A stretch of 64,000 bases of DNA from Gambelia wislizenii. Lineage: Eukaryota > Chordata > Lepidosauria > Squamata > Crotaphytidae. The stretch covers positions 85,095,001-85,159,000 of the forward strand of contig JAUMIR010000004.1 of the NCBI GenBank assembly GCA_030847615.1, written 5' to 3'. The notes below the pieces were generated by a model. The model saw only the letters and a list, made by a program, of their open reading frames with translations, searched no databases and was not told the DNA's origin. A program made the translations under genes and the position numbers. This document shows positions 22,743 to 34,710 of the stretch, piece by piece. Every line of letters begins with the position of its first letter. The first letter of the stretch is position 1.

Positions 22743-22969
22743 AGAGCCAGTGTGGTGTAGTGGTTTGGGTGCTGTACTAGAACTATGGAGACCAGAGTTC
22801 AAATTTCTGCTCAGCCATGGCAATCCACTGGGTGACTTTGGGCATGTCACACTCTCTCAGCCTGAGAAGGAGGCAAAGGCAAACTCTAAGAAAACCCTGT
22901 GATAGGCTTGCCTTAGGGTTGCCATGAGCCAGAAATTACTAGAAAGCATAAAACAGCAACATACTTTTT
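22743..22969 (+). mobile_element. tRNA-derived lizard SINE
   Basis: Near full-length: starts AGAGCCAGTGTGGTGTAGTG, has a degraded B-box (AGTTCAAATTTC), and ends with AAACAGCAACA. Confidence 0.9.
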
Positions 22970-23162
22970 CCTCAAAGCAGGAAAGTGTTCTCCAAATGGC
23001 TAAAATGCTTCCAGGCCAGCTACCAAGTTAACTGTAGCAAATTCTTAGCTCCAGACACTCTGATTAATAGGGAAATCTGAAAGAAAAACGTTTATAAGTA
23101 TATCACTAGAAACAGGGACCAAGAACTTTACCACAGAAAGTTAAAGTAACTGATAGCATGTA

Positions 23163-23421
23163 CAGTTGGACCCCTCCCTCATGTCTGCAGGGATTTGGTT
23201 CCTGGACTTACCACAGATACTGGAAACCATGGATAACAGTGAACCCTATTAAAATAAAGGACTTCTGCTTAAAACATACCATAGAGTTGCATGGGAGGAC
23301 CTAGAAGATGCCTAGAGAACATATCTTTTCCAGCACAACTCTATGGTGTGTGTCGATATTTTGTGTTCCTCTGATAACTGAAACTGCGGATATTGGTTCT
23401 GCAGATACGGGGGTCCAACTG
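23163..23421. mobile_element. pogo/Tigger-like MITE, 259 bp, TA-flanked
   Basis: Inverted ends CAGTTGGACCCC and GGGGTCCAACTG are flanked by TA. The interior pairs ACCATAGAGTTG with CAACTCTATGGT. It is related, in reverse, to 51860-52123. Confidence 0.85.
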
Positions 23422-23607
23422 TACATCCATAAATGAGATATTCCTGTTTCAGTAAACAAATTTCCCTGGCTCACAGTAAATCAGCAATATTCCAAACTGA
23501 ACACCATTTCCTTTAGAAATTCTTTGGCTTGAATGTTAGATAAGATTCTGTGCATGTGCAGGAGCCCAGGTTTACTCCTTCTCTGATCTCCTTCCCCAGC
23601 CAGCAGG

Positions 23608-23811
23608 AGAAGACATTAACAAGCTGGAACACTCTCAGAGGTGGGTGATTAAGATGGTAAAAAGGGTGGAAACCAAGCCTTTTGAGGAATGGTTTGGGGG
23701 GCTATGTATGTTTAGCTTGGAAAAAAGAAGACTGAGAGGTGATATGATAGTCATCTTTACTTATCTGAAGGGATGTCGTGTTTGCTTATTTGCTGCTGCT
23801 CTAGAAACTAT
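23608..23811 (+). mobile_element. CR1 LINE fragment, left half of a split copy
   Basis: The sequence matches the same C-terminal RT region seen in the CR1 at 27 kb (VIKMVKRVETKPFEE, then MFSLEKRRLRGDM, then a YLKGC motif). It breaks at 23811 exactly at a TAT target duplication and resumes at 26118. Confidence 0.85.
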
Positions 23812-26117
23812 GGACTTTATCAGAGTGTCTAAAAATGCTGTAATTCCATTATTGAGGAAAGCAGAAACATAGGAGATTATCAGGCACTCTTAATATGGTG
23901 TTACACAAATGCCAGATTGCCAAAGGGCTTCCCTTTCAGACGACATCGTTCCCATCCTGTTATGCTCCTGTGCTGGTTCCGTTTCACCCTCATTGTTTTT
24001 TATTCACAGCTTAAGCCACGAATAGATCGCCTGTTCCGTCAAATGATGGGTGAATGATAAGGTGTCCTGTTTCCAGCCGCAGTGGGAGGTCTGTTCCAGA
24101 ACACGCCTGGGTGTGATCGGGACATCCAGCTAAGTGACACCCTTTTTTGTACCCTCCCTGGGGTACTTGGGGTGTTTTTGTGCTTGCTGTCATTTTTAAA
24201 AGTGTATTTGACTTTTTTTTTAATTTCCCGCGCACTCATCCTCTCGCGAGAATGGCCCGGGATTTCAACCAGGAAGTGAATGCAGCTCCATATGAGCTGC
24301 ATTCACTCTGTGGCTGCTGAGGGGGAAGGAAGACAAGTGATTAAAAGTAGATCTGAAACTCTTTGTTACTGTGCCAGGACGGGGTCAGGAGGGTAGCGGG
24401 AGAGGAGATAGCAAGACAGGGATGCTATTTTTGTCCCCGTCTGAAAATCTCCTCAGTGGCATGATCACAGTAATTATTGCACATTGCTCTAACTGTGCAA
24501 TATTACGGTCATGGAATTATAGTACAACCAGCACTAGTAGTTTAAAAATGGGATTTCAGCTCACGCTATAGTAACACTTCTCTTTGCATTGCCTTCTAAT
24601 GACAGAATAGTAACACTTTATAATGGCCTGCACATGCGCCTTTAAGAAAAAAATTCTCTTACTTCCTGGATTTTACATGGGAAAGATTTTGGCTGTTCTT
24701 GTGAGAAGACACGACTTCACTTAAACACATCAAAATCAAATAAATAACCAAAGACAGTTACAAATAAACACTTTAAACAAACATTAAAAAAGTACCAAGA
24801 AAAGGTGACAGTTGATTAAAAGAGCATCCTCTAGGTCCTCTTCATGTGTTCTCCCTTGGAAGTTTAATTATGTGTTCTCATTGAGAAAGGGGAGAGGGAA
24901 AAGAGGCCGGCCCATTCACGCTGTAATCATGCCGTTACAGTGGGATGTGATTTCACATGCTCATCAATACTGTGAAAAGAGCGATATTGAGAGTTATTAA
25001 TGGGTTTTGCTTATCAGTGAAAAGTTACACTTCATTAACAAGTGGAGCACACACAGACCATTGACAGGCTTAATGAAATGGAACAGAAATGCCACAGGAT
25101 CGCTAAAGAGGGTTTTGTTTTTTTTCAGACGACATCCTCCTCACCCGTTCTGACCACGTTCTGACCCTGTGTGTTTTCCGTTTTGTTTTATTCATGGGGA
25201 AAAGTCATCAATAGATCTCCCATTCCGTTTCTGTAATGGAATCATGGGTGTGTGAACTGGTTTGCCGTTATGTTGGCGTGATGTTAAAACACTTCCAGAT
25301 ACGATCGTGACATCCAGGTGAGTGACAGCCTTTTCTGTCCCCTCCCCATGTTGCTTTTAAAGCTTTAAAAGTATTTTGGTGTTTTTTTTTTTAATTTTTA
25401 CAAGTCTGCCTGTATTTTTATTTTTAAATTCCTGCCCCCACCCCCCCTGGCTGCCTGCCTTTGTAAGGGCCTGGAAGGTAAGTAGAGAATACTTCTAGTG
25501 GAGATCTGGACATCCAGATAAGTGACAGACTTTTTTGTACCCTCCCCTGTTTACTTCTTTTAAAGGCTGTTTAGGTCATTGCTTTAATTTTTTGATGTCT
25601 GGGAGTTTTTTTTATTTTTAAATTCCCTGTGCGATGCAGGTCTCTCTGTAAGGTCCTGGGAGGTCCCTGCAAAATACTTCCTACTTCAATTGGGACAAAG
25701 AGGTCAGTGACAGCCTTTTTTGTTCCCTCCCTGGGTTACTTGGTTTTTTTTAAGGGTGTTTAGGTGCTTGGTGCACTTCTTTGAGGTTTGGAGGATTTTT
25801 TATTTTTAAATTACCCATGCGATTTGGTCTCCAGGAAGAGGAGGGGGCTCTGTGAGAGCTCCATTCCCTTCCTGGACAGCCGGAGGAGGGGAGAGCAGTT
25901 TATGTCCCGGGATTAAGGTAAGTGTGTGAACAATTTTTTTTATTCAGTTACAGGGATGGGAGGAGGGTGGGTGGGTAGATAATGGAACAGGAATGGGTTT
26001 TAAGGGCCCGTCTGATAAAGTCCCATGGGAGGACGACATCATCATGCGAGAACAGGAGCCCATTTGTGCTACTGTCCTGTTGTAATAGCATGATTTCAGT
26101 CTCATGTGATAAAGTCC
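23812..26117 (+). mobile_element. Composite family G element nested in a CR1
   Basis: Outer termini are GGACTTTATCAGA (23812) and TGATAAAGTCC (26117), with TAT target duplications on both sides (23809-23811, 26118-26120). Inside lies a second complete-looking copy (23872-24452). From about 25090 to 26024 there is a region in which the GACATCCAGRTAAGTGACA segment occurs three times (near 25308, 25503, 25692). Non-coding throughout. Confidence 0.8.
23872..24452 (+). mobile_element. Family G MITE nested inside the larger element
   Basis: Termini GGAGATTATCAGG and CTGAAAATCTCC. The interior has ATTCACAGCTTAAGCCACGAAT, GACATCCAGCTAAGTGACA, CTCTCGCGAGAA and the GAATGCAGCTC / GAGCTGCATTC stem. Flanking trinucleotides (ATA, TCA) do not match. 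Confidence 0.78.
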
Positions 26118-26361
26118 TATGAAAAGAACCAATGAATTCAAATTACAAGAAAAGAGATTCCACCTGAATATCACTAAGAACCTCTTGACTGTAAGAACTG
26201 TTTGACTGTGGAATAAATAGACTCAGAGGGTGGTGGAATCCCCTGCATTGGAGATCTTTAAATAGAAATTGGACGGCTGTCTTTCAGCAGTGGTTTAATT
26301 GTATATTCCTGTGTGGCAGGGGGTTGCACTAGATGGCTTTTGGAATCCCTTTGAACTCTAT
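26118..26361 (+). mobile_element. CR1 LINE fragment, right half of the split copy
   Basis: This continues the CR1 broken at 23811: it carries the sequence coding the end of ORF2 (RFHLN-like, then the VRTV region) and the short CR1 3' UTR with a GGGGGTTGCACTAGATGG-type motif. Its tail ends at 26361, where another MITE begins. Confidence 0.85.
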
Positions 26362-26925
26362 GGACTTTATCAGATGAGCCCCTTAAAATGTTCTTTTGCT
26401 GGCATTAAAAAATCCAACAAAAGAACGCCCCACCACCACCACACTTACCTTTTCTCCCGTCAAAGGCTTCCCTGGCAATGAAGAAGGAAGTGAACGAAGC
26501 TCCGTTCACTTCCTTGTTTGAAATCCTGCAAGACTTCATCGCACAGGAAATTCAAACATAAAACAAACACACACAAAAATTTACACAAAGCACAAAAACA
26601 CACTTAAAAACTTTCAAGTAAACCAGGGAAGGTTTTAAAAGTTGCATCACCTACCTGGATGTCATGATCTCACCTGGAAGTGTTCTAGCTGGTCCAGACA
26701 TTCATGAGGTAAGTACGTGAAAGAAAGAAGATGCATGGTTACACACGCCGGGTATGCCAGCAAAAAAACAGCACAGTCACTCTATTGACAGCTTGGGCTG
26801 TCAATAAAATAGATTGGCTTAAGGATAAGACATAAACGCGAAAAGGCAATGTCATCTGGTATGTGCGCCCTTTCACATTTATGTGGCGTCATTATGATGC
26901 CGTATTTAATGTGTCCGATAAAGTC
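26362..26925 (-). mobile_element. Family G MITE, reverse, between two CR1 tails
   Basis: Termini GGACTTTATCAGA and CCGATAAAGTC. The interior is the family in reverse (CACCTACCTGGATGTCATGA; CTATTGACAGCTTGGGCTGTC; AAGTGAACGAAGCTCCGTTC). Left TAT is present; the right flank lacks the final C and a clean duplication. Confidence 0.78.
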
Positions 26926-27975
26926 ATAGAATCATAGAATCATAGAATTGCAGAGTTGGAAGAGACCACGAGGGCCATCCAGTCCAACCCCCTGCCACGC
27001 AGGAAATCACGATCAAAGCATCCCCGACAGATGGCAATCCAGCCTCTGTTTAAAGACCTCCAAGGAAGGAGACCCCACCATGCTCCGAGGGAGTGTGTTC
27101 CACTGCCGAACAGCTCTTACTGTCAAAAAGTTCCCCCTAATGTTGAGGTGGAATCTCTGTTCCTGGAGCTTGCATCCATTGCTCCGTGTTCCAGTCTCTG
27201 GAGCAGCAGAAAACAAGCCTGCTCCATCCTCAGCGTGACATCCCTTCAAATACTTAAACAGAGCTATCATATCGCCTCTCAACCGTCTTTTTTCCAGGCT
27301 AAACATACCCAGCTCCCTAAGTCTCTCCTCATAAGGTATCGTTTCCAGACCTTTCACCATTTTAGTCACCCTTCTCTGGACATGCTCCAATTTGTCAATA
27401 TCCTTTTTGAATTGTGGTGCCCAGAACTGGACACAGTATTCTAGGTGAGGTCTGACCAAGGCAGAATAGAGCAGCACTATTACTTCCCTTGATCTAGACA
27501 CTATACTTTTATTGATACAGCCCAAAATCACATTGGCCTTTTTAGCTGCCGCATCACACTGTTGACTCATGTTCAACTTGTGGTCCACTAGGACTCCTAG
27601 ATCCCTTTCGCACATAGTCTCTTTCAGCCAGGTCTCTCCCATCCTATATCTGTGCATTTCATTTTTCCGCCCTAAGTGCAGTACTTTATATTTCTCCGTA
27701 TTGAATTTCATTTTGTTAGCTTTGGCCCAGCTCTCCAGTCTATACAGGTCATTTTGAATTTTGATCCTGTCCTCTAGAGTATTAGCTACTCCTCCTAATT
27801 TGGTGTCATCTGCAAATTTGATAAGTATGCCCCTAATTCCTTCATCCAAGTCATTGATAAAGATATTGAATAGCACTGGGCCCAGGACAGAACCCTGTGG
27901 CACCCCACTGGTCACATCTTTCCAAATCCTATGATCTTTTTCTGATAGGCTTTCAGCTATTAACTGGTTGTTCTA
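26926..27975 (-). mobile_element. CR1 LINE, 5'-truncated, with intact partial RT frame
   Basis: The 3' end lies at 26926, with the ATAGAATC-type tail and the CR1 3'-UTR signature (AGTTGGAAGAGACCACGAGG region). The minus-strand frame from the 5' break at about 27972 to 27013 is open for over 300 codons. It encodes the reverse-transcriptase palm (SGVPQGSVLGPVLFNIFIND, then the FADD catalytic box) and the conserved thumb and C-terminal region ending in GML. Lack of stops across the RT part suggests a fairly young copy. It is dead because the N-terminal part, endonuclease and ORF1 are missing. Confidence 0.93.
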
Positions 27976-28136
27976 AAAGGGACCTATTGGAGAAGGATGC
28001 TGTACTTTTATTTACATTATTATGTTTTAAATGATTCTGAACTGTTTTAAAACTGTTTTTATTAAGCAGCAGTGTAGCTGGGAGAATTCTGCTCCCCCAA
28101 AATGAAATTTTCCTTCACTGTCCACATTTCAAGTAC

Positions 28137-28473
28137 CAGGCTGAGTATCCCTTATCTAGAATTCTGAAATCCAAAATACTCCAAAATCCAAACTAGTCCA
28201 TCTGGGTGCAATGAGAATAGTGACACCTTTGCTTTCTGATGTTCAGTGTACACAAACATCCTTTCATGCACAAAATTATTACAAATATTGTGTATAAAAT
28301 TACCTTCAGGTTTTGTGTATAAGGTTTATATGAAACATAAATTGAATTTTCAGACTTGGATCTCATCTCCAAGATATCTCATTATGTATATGCAAGTATT
28401 CCAAAATCCAAAAAATTCCAAAATACGGAACACTTCTGGTCCCAAGCATTTTGGATAAGGGATTCTCAACCTG
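28137..28473. mobile_element. pogo/Tigger-like element, CAGGTTGAGTATCCCTTAT type
   Basis: Left CAGGCTGAGTATCCCTTATC and right GGATAAGGGATTCTCAACCTG are inverted; AATCCAAAATACTCC and ATTCCAAAATACGG repeat inside. The interior GTGTATAAAATTACCTTCAGG looks like the Tigger-type element known from mammals. Family name by memory only. Confidence 0.75.
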
Positions 28474-28794
28474 TATTGCAGAGAGGAACACTGAAAATAA
28501 TTCATTCCTAAACCTCTTTTATGTACTGTGTTCACATTAATAATAAACAAAATAAATTACCTTGATAACTTTGCCTGCCCTTTTACTTTGGATGCCTAAA
28601 CATTATTTCTAAATGCTCATTTGAAGTTTTAAGTTAATGCAATGCTAGAAATTTGGGCATTGAAGAAACATTTTGGTGGGAAGGGGAGAATTCAGGGGCA
28701 ATGTCCTAATCCCACCCTCTGGAACAGCACACCCTGTCAATAGGGTAACTTATTGAATTGTTTTTAGAATTCTTATTATTATTATGACTGTTTT

Positions 28795-28883
28795 TAAGTT
28801 GTACTTTGTTTTCATCTATGTTGTAAGCCACCTTGGGTCCTAGACTTGGAGAAGAGTGGGATATTAATTAATACCTAAATAAA
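28795..28883 (+). mobile_element. Retroposon 3'-end fragment
   Basis: GTAAGCCACCTTGGGTCCTA, then GAGTGGGATATTAATTAATACCTAAATAAATG, matches the generic 3' end shared by several amniote LINE/SINE families. No head is recognisable. Confidence 0.6.
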
Positions 28884-29681
28884 TGTGTGGTCCCTGGTCA
28901 GTGTTCAACAGACCAGGTGCCCAAAGTCAGCTGCTTAGAAGGAGCACACACAAGTCCTTTAATGCCAGCTCCATACTCTTAAGTAAAAGCTGGCTGATAG
29001 CTCTCACTGCACCTAGGCTGCTGCAGCAAGCAGTCTTCTATTTCATCCTTAAGTGCTTTTTGACTTCTACGCCAATATAAAACATTCTTTAGTTCTTCGG
29101 TGTTTTTGTTTAGGGTGGGGATGAGGAGTGGATTGAATTTTCAAGCACCGTGGCTGGTGCAGTGGAGTGTATATAAGGGAAAAGAAACCGGATTATGTTT
29201 CCAGGAGCAATCCAGTAATGCACAGTCATGAATCACCATCAATATTACACATTTGTCAACATTAGAAGATGGGGGAAAGCTTTTTGAAAATGCATAAGCT
29301 TTTTAGGAACATAGGACACTCATTTAAAGCAGGTCAAATAATTTTTCCAATATACAGTAGTGTTCTCTGTTTCGCAGCAGTTCCTTGAACGCATCAGACA
29401 GAGGATTTGCATATCACCTCCCTAAGTGAGGTCCATCTGGAAGCTTCTTCAGGCAATGCATGCAGTCAGCCTGCGCATGTGATGGGTGGCCCCACCCCTT
29501 TTTTTGAAGATTCAGCAAGCAAGCTCATAGATAGTGGGCTAATTCCAAATAGATCCAACAATAGTTCTCCCATCACTAATTAAGGTTGGTAGAGTCTTCA
29601 CTGCTTAATAATAGCAAGGTGTGGTTCTGATGAGCCCAGCATGAATTCCATAGAATGTGTTGTTCATAAGGAATAGATTTA

Positions 29682-29911
29682 CAGTTGTCAGTCCATATTC
29701 ACGGATTTGGCATTCACGGATTTAAGTATTCACAGCTTGAAAATATTCTTTAAAAAGTAATAATCAAAAAAGCAAACCTTGATTTTGCCATCTTATATAA
29801 GGGACACCATTTTGCTATGCCATTGCATATAATGGGGCTTGAGTATTCACGGATTTGGGTATGCACGGGGGATCCTGGAACCAAACCCCAGTGAATGTGA
29901 AGGGACAACTG
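29682..29911. mobile_element. pogo/Tigger-like MITE, 230 bp, TA-flanked
   Basis: Ends CAGTTGTCAGTCCATATTC and GTGAATGTGAAGGGACAACTG between TA dinucleotides. It has ATTCACGGATTT repeats and GGGACACCATTTTGCTAT, shared with 33899-34128. Confidence 0.85.
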
Positions 29912-32130
29912 TAGTAGTGGCCATTTATTGCAATATTCTGATTAGAGAATGAAAGGAAGGAAATGCCCAAAGGAAATGTGATGTGAGGCTCCTTGAAAGC
30001 CATCCCCTCAGCAAAATCCCATGATCCTAAGGAGGATGGTAGAAAAGGATTGAGATGACTGAGGCTGATACCCTTGATACTGCACTGATATAATGGGGAG
30101 GGGGGTGCGCGCACACCCATATTTATGCTCACAATTCATATTTATGCTTCAGAAAACATGGGATTGAATGAGATCACTGGTGGCTGCTATTTATTTCCTC
30201 TGATTTTCTGAACATCAAAATAATATTGGACTGGACTGCATATTACATTTGTGAGGGCCCTGGATCTTGTGCCGGCCACAGAGTTCCTGGATCAGAGAAT
30301 ACAAGATTTCTCTTTGCATGCCAAAGCTAGCTAGACATTTGGTTCCTTCTTCCTCTAACATCCTGTTTATCAGATCCTATGGAGGGAAATACATGAACTT
30401 GCTAGACAATGTGTGAACTACTGTCCTGCACTCTCAGAATTACTCTTCTGTATATCTTGACTGAATTTAAAGGTGGACGGTGTTGCTTGGTGCCTCCCCC
30501 CAACCCCGACTTGTAGGGCTTCATGTTTGTTAAGATGCTTAATGGTGATAATCTTAAATAGGACACATTTCCCCCTCCCCCTCCCCCTTTTTTTTAACTC
30601 TGTGGTACAGGCCTTGAAATCTACTTAAACTATTTCACAAGTCCAAATAGCCCAATTCTTCCCCCTTTTACTTTATTCTACCTGGCTCTGGGTCCAGGAC
30701 AAAAGCAAGTGTTGTTAACCTCATGTTGTTTTAGTCACTACAAAGACTCAAAACTATGTTTCATCCCATAGTGAAGTCAACTTTGACCATAGTTGCTCAT
30801 ATTTCCTGTATATGCAGGAGTTGTATTACTCAAGGGCAGAATTTAGAATTCAGCATACAACAGGGCATTGCAAAAAATGTTTGTAACCATTAAGGCTATG
30901 CGGGTGAAGTTAACAATATGTGAATATTGACTGATGAGGCTTTCATCTCTCAGGGTGTTGGGGCTTCAATGCACTGCATAGCTCCTGCTCATCCTTCTAA
31001 TTTAATAGAAGCCTAATATATTGTGAAACTTCAGGGGAAAAGTATAAATTTGGTTAACTTGCCCAATCTGTTCTGCAACTAAAATTTGGCTTTTCTTGTG
31101 GCTGAATTTATATAATTCAAACAGGTTTCTCAAGCCTACATAACCCCTGCTCATTTTCATATCTTCAGCAAATTCCAGTGTGGCTTATAGAGCATTGGTT
31201 TGTCATGCGTCTCATATGTACATTAGTGAAGTATCCCTTCATCTAGAAAACTTCATCTTTATGAGAACCTATACAAGAAATAATGACTTAGTTCTGATGT
31301 AACCGTATCAGGCCAATGAACAATTTGTCAAGTGTTGTGCCCACACATTCTGTCCTTTCTCAGCCCTTCTCTCATATGATGCAATTGAAAATTCTTGGGA
31401 TTTATATCTGGACCTAGAAATTGTGATTTAATCTTACACATTGGTTTCATAGCATGGTTTCTGATCTGACAGTTAGCTACAGTGTCATGGTTTGTGTGAA
31501 ATAGGAAATTGGGGTTTAATTTACACCAGAGTTTTTCAGTTTGGGTGCATGAGAAAGCAAAATGGGAAAAGAAGGGGTTGTATTGTCTGGACACAACACT
31601 CATTTATTATGTCTGAAACGGATCACAGTGTATACTCTAGCACAGAACACATCCATCTTCTTTTATTCTTTGTGTTCCCATTTCTATAAAGCACCTTGAG
31701 AATCACCTTTCTCCGTAGTCCATATCATACACTCAACATACTCACCATCTAGGTTCCACAAAAGTTGTTCTTTTCATGGTCCAGAATCTGACAGACAAGA
31801 ATTCTTAGAAGACAAAAAACTTTATTATTTGTAACAAAATTATAATATGAAAAGAGAGGAGGGGTATTAATAAAGTTAAAAAGTTAGAGAATCAAGGAAA
31901 AATTATGTGGGGACAGGAAAGAGATTCCGATTGCAGTTTCTCAAACAGAGCTCAGAAATATAATTTATTGTTTATGCTGGCTTTGGATTCCTCCCTTAAC
32001 ACAATTTATTTGTAAAATTTACTGTAAGTATGGCACCCTTATATAAACAAAAAGGTGATCAAAAAGACCATCATTAGTGGGACTGGCAAAATCCACCATG
32101 TCTAGCTTTCTAGTATTTTTAATACACACA
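29912..32130. other. No gene recognised
   Basis: No coding or mobile sequence supportable; a C-run/T-run occurs near 30570-30595. Confidence 0.4.
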
Positions 32131-32461
32131 GAACTTTTTCAGACCTGTAAAAAGTGCTGCGGAGGGCTCAGGAGAGGTACATGCCTGTTTCGCGGCAGGG
32201 GGTCCTTTTCTGATGCCGCCATCCCTCTCGCGTTACCCTCCGTGTTCCTTCCATGTTGCATGGAAGGAAAAGGCGCCACTTTTTATTTATGAAAAACTTC
32301 CATGAGTAAAAAATGGCACCTTTTCCTTCCGTGTGACACAGAAGGAACACAGAAGGTAATGCAAGAGGGACGGTGGCGTCCGAAAAGGACCCCCTGCCAC
32401 GAAACAGGCGTGTACCTCTCCCAGGCCCTCCACAGCACTTTTTACATGTCTGAAAAAGTCC
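32131..32461. mobile_element. Foldback (long hairpin) MITE
   Basis: The two halves are inverted copies: GAACTTTTTCAGACCTGTAA at the left pairs with the complement of TTACATGTCTGAAAAAGTCC at the right. The pairing continues for about 150 bases per arm, with a short AT-rich centre near 32290. Many arm differences are C-to-T/G-to-A at CpG. The terminus resembles GGACTTTATCAGA of family G. Confidence 0.85.
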
Positions 32462-33704
32462 CCAGAGACAAAGTTTCTTTTCCCACTTTTTCCCATGGCC
32501 CTGTTGTTTGACCCCTACCCTAGATGCAATATGGCATCCTTCAAGGGGTTGGGTGTGATCAGAGAAAGAACTGGTGGGGAAAGACTAGCTCCTCAAATTC
32601 CCTCACTAGAGATTTAATGATACATAAACTGATCTCTGGGTTTTGCCCTGATAGCAGTTGCTTCCATTTTCTTTGACAGAGCCAGTATATTGCAATAATC
32701 AGACTGAGGAAACCCAAGTTCAACTCCCAGAACAGCAATGTTACTGAGTAACCTATGGTCACTTACTTTCTGTCAGCCTAAGCTTCCTCACATAAACATA
32801 ACATGTAGGTCGATGTTTTGCTTACATTCTCACTATAGTTACTCCCAATATTCATCTCTGGGTGTTCACTTGTTGATTGGCCAAAGGATTTGTTACAAAG
32901 GCAGATTGAACTCATAAAGAGGTCTTCAGATCAGATGATTTCTGTAGTTCATATTGAGCTTTAATCAGAAATGAGTTTCCCTGTGGTAACACAATACAAA
33001 GTATGTATATTAAGAACAAAACAAACCAGGCATGTCTACTATAGCACCATAACCGAGAAGCAAAGGGCTCCAGTGAGGAAGCTGGATATTTACAGATAAC
33101 AGTGCATAGTAGCACTGAAAGCCAACCTGTTTTGAGCTGCCTCTGCTCATTATGGGGATCCAAAGACATACCTTAGGAAACATTTTAAAGGATTATGGAT
33201 AACATATAGAAACTGGCTGACAGACACAAACTTTGGACTACAGAACCTAAAGTGGAAGAGCCCTAGAACATGTAGGGTGTTTTTTTTAATAATTAGATTG
33301 TACAAGAATGGTTCCTGTTTATCAGTTTAGCACTGAGAGAAAAATACTAACAATTTTTATTTGCAAAAGCAATTACTAGGAAAAGGTTTTCCTTTCTTTC
33401 TATCAAGAGAAGATTAAAAATGGAATAAAGTTATGCATTCCTGCAATACCATCGTCTCTGAAGCTTTGATCTTCAAGGAATTCCATTAGCCCAGCGCCCA
33501 AGCTCATTGCAACAGTGCAGAGGTCACAAGTCATGAATCTGTGTTCACCATCTACAAATAAACTGGATTTTTTTAAAAAAGCTTTGGTATCAAACATTCC
33601 TCTTTCTCTTCATATACATACACATATCCTTGTACATGAAATTTATGGTGACATTGGCTCCAAACAAGAGTCTTATTCAATCTAAATAGAAACCATACTG
33701 GAGC

Positions 33705-33825
33705 AAAGTTAACTCAGAGCTTGCTGTTTTGGAGACTACAGTTCCCAGAATCCCCCAGCCAGTATGGCCAGTGTCTATGCCAGTTGGGCAATTCTGGGAT
33801 TTATAGTCCATAAAAAGTAATATTT
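33705..33825. repeat. Short self-complementary interspersed repeat
   Basis: GGAGACTACAGTTCCCAGAAT, CCCCCAGCCAGTATGGCCAG and ATTCTGGGATTTATAGTCC form opposing arms around a short centre. Confidence 0.65.
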
Positions 33826-33898
33826 CCAAGTTTTGAGAACTACAGATGCAACACAATGGACAGAGCTCTTTACATGAAAGTGGGCCTGGGATCAGGTA

Positions 33899-34128
33899 CA
33901 GTAGGCCATTGGTAACCACTGAGATTTGGTTCCAGAAGCCTCCATGGATACCAAAATCCATGGATGCTCAAGTCCCATTATATACAATGGTATAGTAAAA
34001 TGGTGTCCCTTATATAAAATGGCAAAATCAAGGTTTGCTTTTTTGAATTTTTTTGGAAATACTGTATATTTCAAGCCATAGATGGTTGAATCTGGGAATG
34101 CAGAATCTGTGGATACGGAGGGTGACTG
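33899..34128. mobile_element. pogo/Tigger-like MITE, 230 bp, TA-flanked
   Basis: Ends CAGTAGGCCATTGGTAACC and GATACGGAGGGTGACTG, TA on both sides. The interior is ATGGTGTCCCTTATATAAAATGGC, the reverse of 29682-29911. Confidence 0.83.
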
Positions 34129-34165
34129 TATCTATGCTAATACAACAGAAGCCACTGCGTTGACA

Positions 34166-34442
34166 TATTTATTTATTTAGCTATTTATTTATTTATATCC
34201 CGCTCTTCAGCCACAAGGCTATCAGAGCGGCTTACCAATTGTTTTAAGCAATAGCAATTTACACATCTACACTGCATTAAGCAGTTTCCAATGTGTGTTA
34301 GCTAATGGCCCCCACAAGCCGGGTACTCATTTTACTGACCTACAAAAGGATGGAAGGCTGAGTGAACCTTGGAGCCCACTGGAATCGAACTTGCAACGTG
34401 GTGACTTGCAGGACTGGAATTTAACCACTGCACCACATTGTG
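34166..34442 (-). mobile_element. SINE with AAAT tail, type B (reverse)
   Basis: Reverse of the 11950 copy: (ATTT)n tail on the left, GGAATCGAACTTGCAACGTG (B-box), and an intact head to CCACATTGTG. Confidence 0.87.
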
Positions 34443-34710
34443 CTAAAATTGGATATAAGATCTATGTACCACAAAGTGATGTGTTGTTTTATTAGTGCTA
34501 CAGCCCATGGATCAGCATTAAAGTTTAAAATTCCAGGGAATGCCAAGTTCACTGTTACAACAACAACAGCAACCTTTTCAATTAAAAAAAAGTAACCCGT
34601 ATGTAATATTTCACCTTTAATGGTTTTGTTCAACAGAGACTTTCAGTTGGTGGCTCTTATCCTGTCCAAACATTGTAATAGCTTTATTTGCGCAAATTCC
34701 TTCTTGTGCG

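Noticed and set aside
26956..27444. 162-codon plus-strand open frame
   Set aside because: It is antisense to the CR1 reverse transcriptase and is a shadow of that reading frame.
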